Assembly: GCA_903829855.1 (NCBI GenBank) | Contig: CAIKRN010000136.1 | Coordinates: forward strand, 1 to 12,928 | Direction: 5' to 3' | Source of the DNA: an uncultured Opitutia bacterium | Lineage (GTDB): Bacteria; Verrucomicrobiota; Verrucomicrobiia; Opitutales; UBA953 | Length of the DNA stretch: 12,928 bases | Part shown: positions 7,121-12,928 of the stretch, piece by piece | Layout: every line of letters starts with the position of its first letter | How positions within the stretch are numbered: the first letter of the stretch is position 1 | Made by a program: the position numbers and the translations under genes | The notes under the pieces: generated by a model | The model's database searches: none | What the model saw: the letters and a program-made list of their open reading frames with translations, nothing else | What the model was told of the DNA's origin: nothing

Positions 7121-8695
7121 TCAGCGAACTGGCTTAGCACCGGCCTTGGTCGTGACGCCCTTGATCGCGGCACTGGTATCTCCCGCAGCAGGTGTGGTGG
7201 CCGCCGCTGGAGCACCAGCCACTGGAGGCTTAACTCCAGCTAAAGCGGTGGGCTCAAGCGTACGCAAACCCTTCAAGAGTTTAACCTGACCACCTGAAGC
7301 TTCCACGCAGGCAGCAAGAACCCCCTTCGGTTCGCGATCAATGGAAAGCAGGTATAGGCGAGGTCCTTTATTATCCTTCGCCGCGGCAAAAGCTTTGATC
7401 CACTCCTCTTCCCACTTCTTCTCCTCCGGATTACGCTTATCGCCGCCATTATTACAGGAAAGCTTCCCGGCCGGCGTACTCTTGAGCGGCTTATCCAAAG
7501 TGAAACTCACGTTCGGTTTGATTTCGGTGACCGTGGAGTTGGGGGCGATACCGGAACCCACCACCAACATCCCAACCTCCAGATCCTTCGTGTCCTTGGT
7601 CAAGACCACAGGCTGCCCAGACGATCCACCCGTAGGGATAATCGTAGCGGATTTAAAACCACCCGAGCCCGCATTGGCATAGTCGGAGAAGACGACGGGC
7701 GGGTCAGGGCGCATGCCCTTGTCAGGCTTATAGCCCTTGGTCCGAACCTGGCGCACGCCATCCTGGAAATCGGAGAAGATAATCAACGCGTCATAAGCAC
7801 GCTCATCCTTAAGCACATCGAGCCAAGCCCCCCCGGAACCGACTTTAAAGTTCTGCCCATATTTTTTGAGGATATTGCGCCCGGCGCTCGTCAGCTTGGC
7901 CGGATTAGTATCCGTCTCAACGATATCACCCTTGGCGGTCTTTTTCTTGCCGCCACCCGTGGGGCGATTGAGGAAGGGCTGCCCCTTAAACTTATCACCA
8001 CCGACCACCAAGGTGTCATGGATGTCGATATGCACCCCGTCACCAAGAAAGACATCGGCGTCGGGAAATTTATCGCGAATCTCAGCCTCGACCTTCTCAA
8101 GGTAGGGCAGCATCGACGCGGAGGCGTCGAAATAAACCGCTAAGCGTTGGGCAAAGATGTTCGCCCCTAGGACGGGCTTCGCGACGAATCTCCCGCCGCC
8201 GGAACCCATCCCTTTGCCAGCACCGATGCCGCCGCCGGCACCGCCGCCGAAGCCCTTGGAGGCGCCGCCAGCCATCGCTCCAGACACCATGGAAGAGGCC
8301 GATGCAGAATTGGGAATGTCCGGTAAAGCGATTGAAGCCGAAGCGCTCTTGGAAGTAATCCGAGTTGTCGTCTTGGCCAGAGACTTGACGTTCTTGGGCT
8401 GGATCTTGTGCTGCGTGCTCTTCACGCGCTCGCCACCGGAACCACCACCAGCACCGGTTGCAAAAGTATTGGGGTCCTTCTTGGCGTTATCCGTGACCGT
8501 CGAGATGACATAAGCCGCCGCGATAAAGATAAGCACCCCGTGAATGGCGAGCGACACCGTAAGACCCCCGCCACCGATACGCTTCCAAAATGGGAGCTTC
8601 ATGCGCTTGGAGCCAAGCGAAGCCGTTTCAACCTGCACGGGTGCGGCTGGCTGGACGGTCTCTCCAGGAGGGTTCGCAGGAAGTTCTTCGCTCAT
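7121..8695 (-). CDS. TonB/TolA-anchored VWA-domain protein (long paralogue with an inserted module)
   Basis: The 524-residue protein has a cytoplasmic N-terminal tail, a membrane helix at about 45-66 with SLAIHGVLIFIAAAYV (Ser48 and His52 in SxxxH spacing, very like TonB SVCIHG), a linker with KSASASIALP (116-125), a Gly-rich segment (139-169) and a VWA-like domain. MIDAS residues are D190, S192 and S194 in VYFDASASM; GSGGAWLD (286-293) and IIFSDFQDG (305-313) match the short paralogue. Between SDYANAGSGG (337-346) and KKWEEEW (426-432) it carries about 65 extra residues absent from the paralogue. The protein ends in an Ala/Pro/Thr-rich tail (about 488-524), also absent from the paralogue. 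ATG at 8695 is the first in-frame Met after the tRNA-side spacer, with no Shine-Dalgarno site. The gene is 131 bases upstream of the short paralogue. A role in the cell envelope is inferred; the ligand is unknown. Confidence 0.85.
   Translation of the reverse strand: MSEELPANPPGETVQPAAPVQVETASLGSKRMKLPFWKRIGGGGLTVSLAIHGVLIFIAAAYVISTVTDNAKKDPNTFATGAGGGSGGERVKSTQHKIQPKNVKSLAKTTTRITSKSASASIALPDIPNSASASSMVSGAMAGGASKGFGGGAGGGIGAGKGMGSGGGRFVAKPVLGANIFAQRLAVYFDASASMLPYLEKVEAEIRDKFPDADVFLGDGVHIDIHDTLVVGGDKFKGQPFLNRPTGGGKKKTAKGDIVETDTNPAKLTSAGRNILKKYGQNFKVGSGGAWLDVLKDERAYDALIIFSDFQDGVRQVRTKGYKPDKGMRPDPPVVFSDYANAGSGGFKSATIIPTGGSSGQPVVLTKDTKDLEVGMLVVGSGIAPNSTVTEIKPNVSFTLDKPLKSTPAGKLSCNNGGDKRNPEEKKWEEEWIKAFAAAKDNKGPRLYLLSIDREPKGVLAACVEASGGQVKLLKGLRTLEPTALAGVKPPVAGAPAAATTPAAGDTSAAIKGVTTKAGAKPVR
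7442..7657 (-). other. module inserted inside the long VWA protein
   Basis: Approximate span of residues 347-418 of the long VWA protein. The paralogue goes directly from the TGG after its SDSSYHK to the W-rich helix (WQREWLEAF), whereas here a beta-rich stretch intervenes, with LTKDTKDLEVGMLVVGSGIA and then a STVTEI / SFTLDKPL pattern. This reads like the short 'VGMxVxGxGIxxxTxVxxI...xxLxxP' unit that recurs in many secreted bacterial and phage proteins. Borders are set by eye from the paralogue alignment and may be off by a few residues. Confidence 0.55.
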
Positions 8696-8843
8696 CGCTT
8701 AGGGGGTTCGAACATCTTTGACCACCCCCACCCCGCTTCAACCCTTTTTGACCCGCGAAGCCGGCAAAGAGCCTGCCTAGAACTGGCCTAAAAAATGGCT
8801 TGCGACTCGGGGGTGTCCCCTTTCTCCTTCGCTTCCCACTTAT

Positions 8844-8921
8844 TGCAGGGTGGAGCAGCCCGGTTAGCTCGTCAGGCTCATAACCTGAAGGTCGTAGGTT
8901 CAAATCCTACCCCTGCACCCA
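8844..8921 (+). tRNA. initiator tRNA-Met (anticodon CAT), CCA encoded
   Basis: The cloverleaf closes fully: acceptor TGCAGGG (8844-8850) with CCCTGCA (8911-8917); D stem GAGC/GCTC; anticodon stem TCAGG/CCTGA around loop CTCATAA; T stem GTAGG/CCTAC around TTCAAAT; then C73 and CCA (8919-8921). The D stem with purine 11 and pyrimidine 24 (GAGC/GCTC) and the overall match to E. coli fMet tRNA (GTTCAAATC T arm, AGGTCGT variable region) mark it as the initiator and not the elongator tRNA. Deviations: position 1 pairs with 72 (T1-A72) where initiators usually have a C1-A72 mismatch, the discriminator is C, and the anticodon stem has A29-T41 in place of the first of the three G-C pairs. It is transcribed away from the long VWA gene. 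I could not find a convincing promoter upstream. Confidence 0.93.
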
Positions 8922-9071
8922 ATTTTAAATCGTTGATTGATAGTGGTTTAATCAACAAAACCTGAAAAGTCATCGGATTAGTGTTGAAGGCACCCGATTT
9001 AATTGCACGGTATCAGGTATTAACTTTGTCCTACGGGACAATGGGGTAAGTAAGATAAAGCAGTAAAAAAC
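8922..9071 (+). ncRNA. possible small RNA or long 3' trailer between tRNA and terminator
   Basis: This stretch has no credible reading frame but has RNA-like structure and ends in a strong terminator. A 7-bp stem GTTGATT/AATCAAC lies at 8932-8956, and a perfect 6-bp hairpin with a TACG loop at 9026-9041. It could simply be the trailer removed from the tRNA precursor. No Rfam family was recognised. This is a weak, context-based call. Confidence 0.25.
9026..9041 (+). other. hairpin with C(TACG)G tetraloop
   Basis: TTGTCC and GGACAA pair perfectly around TACG, giving a cUACGg loop in RNA, a member of the very stable UNCG class. No T run follows, so it is not itself an intrinsic terminator. It probably stabilises or folds the RNA made downstream of the tRNA. 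Confidence 0.6.
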
Positions 9072-9110
9072 AGGCGGCTTGCATAGGGGTATGCAAGCCG
9101 CCTCCTTTTT
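9072..9110 (+). terminator. bidirectional intrinsic terminator downstream of the tRNA
   Basis: A perfect 13-bp stem, AGGCGGCTTGCAT (9072-9084) with ATGCAAGCCGCCT (9091-9103), encloses a 6-base loop and is followed by CCTTTTT on the plus strand. On the minus strand the stem is followed by GTTTTTT, so it can stop transcription from both sides, separating the tRNA unit from the pilus operon. Confidence 0.85.
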
Positions 9111-9126
9111 AAGGGGTCGCGAATCT

Positions 9127-9168
9127 GACCAAAACAAAGAAGCCCGATCCAATTGGATCGGGCTTCTT
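9127..9168 (-). terminator. intrinsic terminator of the pilT-pilB-pilC operon
   Basis: AAGAAGCCCGATCC (9137-9150) and GGATCGGGCTTCTT (9155-9168) form a 14-bp stem around AATT; because AATT is self-complementary the whole 32 bases are a perfect palindrome. On the minus strand it is followed by TTTGTTTTG. It begins 18 bases after the pilC stop codon, as expected for the operon end. Confidence 0.88.
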
Positions 9169-9186
9169 GCTTGGCTGGAGGGCTGA

Positions 9187-10437
9187 TTACCCCCCGGTCA
9201 TCTTCGTGATGAGCGCGATGAGCGGCAGGAACATCGCGAGCACGATGGTGCCGACCACTACAGCCAGGAACACGATGAGGATAGGCTCAATAATCGAAGT
9301 GAGTGCGGTCACGGCGTTATCCACCTCTTCGTCATAGATGTCTGCGACCCGGTTAAGCATCTCTGGCAACTGGCCAGTTTCTTCACCCACCTGAATCATC
9401 GACGTCACCATCTGCGGGAAGACGCCCGATTGTTCTAGGGGTACAGAAAGCGGCTCACCGTCGCGAACGCGGTCATGGACCTTCTCCAGCGATTTCGCGA
9501 TGACGACGTTGTCGAGGGTGTCACGAGTGATTGTGATTGCCTGGAGAATCGGCACGCCCGAAGCCATCAAGGTGCCGAAGGTACGGGCGAAGCGAGAGAC
9601 TGAAACGATCTGGACGAAGCTGCCAACCTTAGGGAGCTTGAAGATAATGCGGTCAAAGACCTCCTTCCCTTTGTCCGTCGAAAGCCAGCTCTTTAACCCA
9701 AAGTATAAGCCGAAAATAATCACCGGGGTCGCCCACCAGTAAACGGTGAGAGCCTTGGAGATACCGACGACGAACTGGGTCAACGGGGGCATCTGCGTCT
9801 TCTGGCCGTCGAGTAGTTTCTGGAAGGACGGGACGACCTTAACCATGAGAATGTAAACGATGATGACAGCCACGGACATGACCACGCCCGGGTACACCAT
9901 CGCAGACTTCACCTTCTTCTGGATGCGCGAGGCTTTTTCGCGGAACTTGGCCAAGCGGTCGAGCACCTTGTCGAGCACGCCACCAGCTTCACCCGCACGG
10001 ACCATGTTGACGAAAAGACGATCGAAGACCTTCGGGTGTGCCTGCAGGGCCTCGGAGAGGTTATTACCCTGCGAGACGCTGTCGGCGATGTTGGCGAGAA
10101 TCGTTTTAAAGGCAGGGTTGCGTTCCTGCTTAGTGATGAGTTCAAGCGCCCGCAACAGCGGCAAGCCTGCGATAATCAGCGTGGCTAGCTGACGCGTCAT
10201 AATGGTGACGTCATCAGACGAAACCTTGGCACCGAAGCCGGGGATGGTGAAACCCGCAGGCTTGGCGGCAGCAGGGTTGGCCGGGGCCTTGGAGGCATTG
10301 GCATTGGCGGCCAATGTTGTGACCATTAAACCACGTGCCATGAGCTTCGTGCGAGCCTGTGCATCGTTGTCGGCATCGACAGTTCCAGAGGTCTGATTTC
10401 CGCCTCGGTCGATGGCGGTGTACTTATAGTCGGGCAT
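9187..10437 (-). CDS. pilC: type IV pilus inner-membrane platform protein PilC (GspF family)
   Basis: PilC is the polytopic platform on which the PilB and PilT motors act to add or remove pilins. The 416-residue product has the family layout: an N-terminal MPDYKYTAIDRGG segment with GxVxAxxxxxA-type continuation, two T2SSF domains (about 79-202 and 282-404), with paired blocks MTRQLATLIIAGLPLLRALE (80-99) and FARTFGTLMASGVPILQAI (283-301), and FVNMVRAGEAGGVLDKVL / VTSMIQVGEETGQLPEML. Membrane helices lie at about 184-202, 232-250 and 385-408. Length is close to the usual 400-odd residues. An Ala/Pro/Lys-rich linker at 44-62 joins the N-terminal segment to the first domain. ATG at 10437 is 21 bases after the pilB stop; no Shine-Dalgarno site is visible, so coupling to pilB is likely. 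Confidence 0.96.
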   Translation of the reverse strand: MPDYKYTAIDRGGNQTSGTVDADNDAQARTKLMARGLMVTTLAANANASKAPANPAAAKPAGFTIPGFGAKVSSDDVTIMTRQLATLIIAGLPLLRALELITKQERNPAFKTILANIADSVSQGNNLSEALQAHPKVFDRLFVNMVRAGEAGGVLDKVLDRLAKFREKASRIQKKVKSAMVYPGVVMSVAVIIVYILMVKVVPSFQKLLDGQKTQMPPLTQFVVGISKALTVYWWATPVIIFGLYFGLKSWLSTDKGKEVFDRIIFKLPKVGSFVQIVSVSRFARTFGTLMASGVPILQAITITRDTLDNVVIAKSLEKVHDRVRDGEPLSVPLEQSGVFPQMVTSMIQVGEETGQLPEMLNRVADIYDEEVDNAVTALTSIIEPILIVFLAVVVGTIVLAMFLPLIALITKMTGG

Positions 10438-10458
10438 AGGGGTGTCTAGGGTGAGGGG

Positions 10459-12144
10459 TTAGGTGTACTTGAGAACTTCTTCGATGGTAGTTAGGCCATC
10501 AAAAATACAGCGCAAGCCGTCCTCACGGAGGGGCCGCATGCCGGATTCAATCGCTTTCTGCTTCAGCACGAGCGTGGGCGCCTTCTGGGTGATGAGCGTA
10601 CGAATGTTGTCGTTGATGCTCATGAGCTCAAAGAGTCCTTGGCGGCCGCGATAGCCAGAGCGATTACACTCCGGACAGCCCTTGCCGAAGTAGAATTTCT
10701 TGTTGGAGATCTCGAGGGCATCGACGTCGAGCATATTGACCACGTCTTTATCGGGCTCATAGGCCGTGCGGCATGATTTGCAGACACGGCGAAGGAGTCG
10801 CTGCGCTAAGATGCCCTCCAATGAGGCCGAAATGAGGAATGGCTCGAGCCCCATATCAATCAGACGGGTCACGGCGCCGGGGGCGTCATTAGTGTGGAGC
10901 GTCGAGAGCACGACGTGGCCAGTCAACGAGGCCTGCACCGCAATCTGGGCGGTCTCAAGGTCACGAATTTCCCCGACCATGATTGTGTCGGGATCCTGTC
11001 GAAGGAAAGAGCGCAATGCAGCGGCGAAGGTAAGTCCGACCTGATGGTTAATCGGAACCTGCATGATACCTTCCACTTCGTATTCGACCGGATCTTCAGC
11101 GGTCAAAATCTTCATGTCCTCGGTATTCACCTCGCGTAAAGCAGAATAAAGCGTGGTCGTCTTACCTGAGCCCGTTGGACCAGTGACAATAAAGATGCCG
11201 TTCGGACGGCTAACCATCGCCCGAATGCCTTCCTTGATGTCGTCCTGCATCGACAGTGCATCGAGGCTCAGGTTAACCACGGTCTTGTCTAGGATTCGAA
11301 GCACGACGGATTCACCGAATTGAGTCGGCAGCGTCGACACACGCAAATCGATGGCACGACCGCTAATGGTGGTCTTGATTCGACCATCCTGAGGCACGCG
11401 CCGCTCGGCGATGTTCAGCGAGGAGAGCACCTTGACGCGGGCGATGACAGCCGAGGCTAGATTCTTGGGCGGGGGTGCCATCTCATACAGTGAACCATCG
11501 ATGCGCAGGCGGATGCGGAATTCGTGCTCAAACGGCTCGAAGTGAATATCTGAAGCCTTGGCTTTGACGCCCTCCTGGAGGACCAGATCCACGAAACGGA
11601 TAATGGGGGCCTGGCTGGCCTGATTGACGACGTCCTCATCCGTGACGGGAACGCCGCCCTCCACTTGGTCGAACTCACCCAAGAGATCCTCCATCGAAGA
11701 AGCCGACGGCTCGCCATAAAAGCGAATGACCGCGGATTCCACCAAGGCCGGGTCGGCGACGGCCAACTCGATATCTCGCTGCAGAATAAACGTCAGTTCA
11801 TTGATGGCGGCAGAGTTAAAAGGATCCTTGGCCAGCAAGGTAAGTTTGCCGGCTTCATCGGAAACCGGAAGCACCACGTATTTATGAGCCTGCGCTGGCT
11901 TGAGCAGTTTAACCAGTTCATCCCCGAGCTCATGCGGGACGGCGGCATAGAACTGCACCTGCAAATGATCGGCCACGGCCTGGAGGATGGTCGGTCGGTC
12001 GGCGAGACCGGCATCGACCATCGAGTCGGAAAATGATTTTCCGGTCAGGCCGTGCGACTCCCAGATTTCTTCCGACTGGGCAGCCGAAACCAAGCCGGCC
12101 TCGAGGGCGATATCGCGAATCAGGTCACTATGGTCTTCAAACAT
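10459..12144 (-). CDS. pilB: type IV pilus extension ATPase PilB (GspE family)
   Basis: PilB is the cytoplasmic hexameric ATPase that drives pilus assembly. The 561-residue product has an N-terminal MshEN-like region (about 1-145), a linker, and the ATPase core with ASDIHFEP (197-204), a Walker A GPTGSGKTT (322-330), an Asp box TAEDPVEY (348-355), a Walker B region DPDTIMVGEIRD (384-395) and a His box VVLSTLHTND (411-420). A zinc-binding tetracysteine is complete: C455 and C458 (CKSC), C490 and C493 (CPEC). This cysteine site and the long N-terminus separate it from PilT. The start ATG at 12144 lies 26 bases after the pilT stop; no ribosome site is seen. It is followed directly by pilC. The family also includes type II secretion GspE, but the pilT neighbour favours a pilus role. 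Confidence 0.96.
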   Translation of the reverse strand: MFEDHSDLIRDIALEAGLVSAAQSEEIWESHGLTGKSFSDSMVDAGLADRPTILQAVADHLQVQFYAAVPHELGDELVKLLKPAQAHKYVVLPVSDEAGKLTLLAKDPFNSAAINELTFILQRDIELAVADPALVESAVIRFYGEPSASSMEDLLGEFDQVEGGVPVTDEDVVNQASQAPIIRFVDLVLQEGVKAKASDIHFEPFEHEFRIRLRIDGSLYEMAPPPKNLASAVIARVKVLSSLNIAERRVPQDGRIKTTISGRAIDLRVSTLPTQFGESVVLRILDKTVVNLSLDALSMQDDIKEGIRAMVSRPNGIFIVTGPTGSGKTTTLYSALREVNTEDMKILTAEDPVEYEVEGIMQVPINHQVGLTFAAALRSFLRQDPDTIMVGEIRDLETAQIAVQASLTGHVVLSTLHTNDAPGAVTRLIDMGLEPFLISASLEGILAQRLLRRVCKSCRTAYEPDKDVVNMLDVDALEISNKKFYFGKGCPECNRSGYRGRQGLFELMSINDNIRTLITQKAPTLVLKQKAIESGMRPLREDGLRCIFDGLTTIEEVLKYT

Positions 12145-12170
12145 GGGAATAAAATAAGTGGGTGGAAATT

Positions 12171-12928
12171 TTAGCGGGCGGCAGGTCCGGCCTTAATGCG
12201 ATCGCGCATGGCCTCCGGATTCTGGCAATAATTGAAGATCTCTTCCTCCGAAACCACGTCCTGATAATAGAGGGCAAGCAAGTCGCTATCCAGGGTGCGC
12301 ATGCCGCGGACGCCGCCGGTTTCGATGTCCGTCAATAATTGGTAGGTCTTCCCTTCCCGAATTTTGGCCGCGACGCCATCCGTCCGGAGCATGATTTCAA
12401 AGGCGGCGATACGCTTGTCGGCCTTGGTGTGCAGCAGGCACTGGGAAATCACCGCCGTGAGAGAGGTTGAGAGCTGGGCGCGAATCTGCTCGCGGGCATT
12501 GGCGGGGAAGGCGTCAATGATGCGGTCAATCGTGCGAGCCGCCCCCGAGGTATGCAGAGTGGCGAGTACCAGGTGGCCCGTCTCTGCGGCGGTCACGGCG
12601 GCCTCGATCGTCTCGAGATCGCGCATCTCGCCGATCAAAATGACATCCGGATCCTGGCGAAGGGCCGCACGCACGCCCTCGGCGAATGAAGGTAAATCGA
12701 CCCCCACCTCCCGCTGCGTCACCATGCAATTCTTGTGCTGGTGCGTATACTCAATCGGATCTTCGATGGTAATGATGTGACCCTGCTCGTTCTCGTTAAT
12801 CCAGTTGATCATTGAGGCGAGGGTCGTCGACTTACCCGAGCCCGTCGGCCCGGTGACGAGCACCAAGCCGCGAGCCCGGCGAAGCATGTCCTTGACGACA
12901 ACGGGCAGCCGCAACTGCTCCAAGGTAA
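12171..12928 (-). CDS. pilT: type IV pilus retraction ATPase PilT, C-terminal part
   Basis: PilT drives pilus depolymerisation and twitching. The frame runs off the right edge, so about the first 100 residues are missing; the TTG at 12923 is just a Leu codon inside the gene (Thr precedes it). The visible part holds Walker A GPTGSGKST, the Asp box TIEDPIEYTH, Walker B DPDVILIGEMRD, the His box LVLATLHTSGAARTIDRIID, and GVAAKIREGKTYQL, matching the PilT AIRNLIREGK region near the C-terminus. There is no tetracysteine site, which fits PilT and not PilB. It ends in a short AGPAAR tail and is the first gene seen of the pilT-pilB-pilC operon, 26 bases before pilB. Confidence 0.95.
   Translation of the reverse strand, partial: TLEQLRLPVVVKDMLRRARGLVLVTGPTGSGKSTTLASMINWINENEQGHIITIEDPIEYTHQHKNCMVTQREVGVDLPSFAEGVRAALRQDPDVILIGEMRDLETIEAAVTAAETGHLVLATLHTSGAARTIDRIIDAFPANAREQIRAQLSTSLTAVISQCLLHTKADKRIAAFEIMLRTDGVAAKIREGKTYQLLTDIETGGVRGMRTLDSDLLALYYQDVVSEEEIFNYCQNPEAMRDRIKAGPAAR

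Noticed and set aside
8696..8843. Promoters in the spacer between the long VWA gene and the tRNA
   Set aside because: TTGACC at 8748 and TTGAAG-like boxes on the minus strand exist, but none has a matching -10 box at proper spacing. The short GGGG-GTGT-CCCC stem at 8809-8820 is too weak to call.
8628..8903. Minus-strand open frame overlapping the tRNA (starts MNLRPSGYEPD)
   Set aside because: It is the well-known artefact of reading a tRNA gene on its opposite strand; it also runs into the start of the VWA gene.
8970..9152. Minus-strand 60-residue open frame
   Set aside because: It spans both hairpin terminators and the TACG hairpin, and has no homology-like features.

Overview
The window looks like chromosomal DNA from a Gram-negative bacterium of fairly high GC. 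Diderm lifestyle is suggested by a type IV pilus motor/platform operon and by two inner-membrane proteins whose single membrane helix carries the SxxxH pattern of TonB/TolA. The VWA pair with glycine-rich linkers, the divergent FMN transferase and the scarcity of Shine-Dalgarno sites make me favour Verrucomicrobiota (Opitutae-like), but this taxonomic guess is inference only (about 0.5).

Layout. (1) 1-3124, plus strand: the 3' part of a YyaL/SSP411-type thioredoxin-fold protein gene, then a gene for a membrane-anchored helical-repeat (TPR-like) protein of unknown function. (2) 3117-8695, minus strand, read right to left: two paralogous TonB/TolA-anchored VWA proteins (7121-8695 and 5913-6989), a YbgC-like acyl-CoA thioesterase, an Agl23/TIGR03663-type polytopic membrane protein and a divergent ApbE-like FMN transferase. 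The last four genes are separated by 37, 3 and 5 bases and look like one operon. The second VWA gene lies 131 bases downstream of the first. (3) 8844-8921, plus strand: an initiator tRNA-Met with several unusual identity bases, followed by about 150 bases holding hairpins and a strong bidirectional terminator. (4) 9137-12928, minus strand: pilT (5' end outside the window), pilB and pilC, closed by a perfect palindromic terminator.

How the genes may work together. PilB would power pilus extension, PilT retraction, and PilC would be the inner-membrane platform; pilins and the outer-membrane secretin are not in the window. The middle operon is the most interesting part. Two VWA proteins have a TonB/TolA-like membrane anchor followed by a Gly-rich periplasmic linker and a MIDAS domain, and the next gene is YbgC-like; ybgC is the first gene of the tol-pal operon in many proteobacteria. 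I infer that this may be a proton-motive-force-linked envelope system using a VWA domain where TonB/TolA have their own C-terminal domain. No ExbB/TolQ or ExbD/TolR gene is visible here.

No mobile elements, CRISPR arrays, rRNA genes or attachment sites were seen. There is no gene-free stretch above 300 bases; the longest is 8922-9186.
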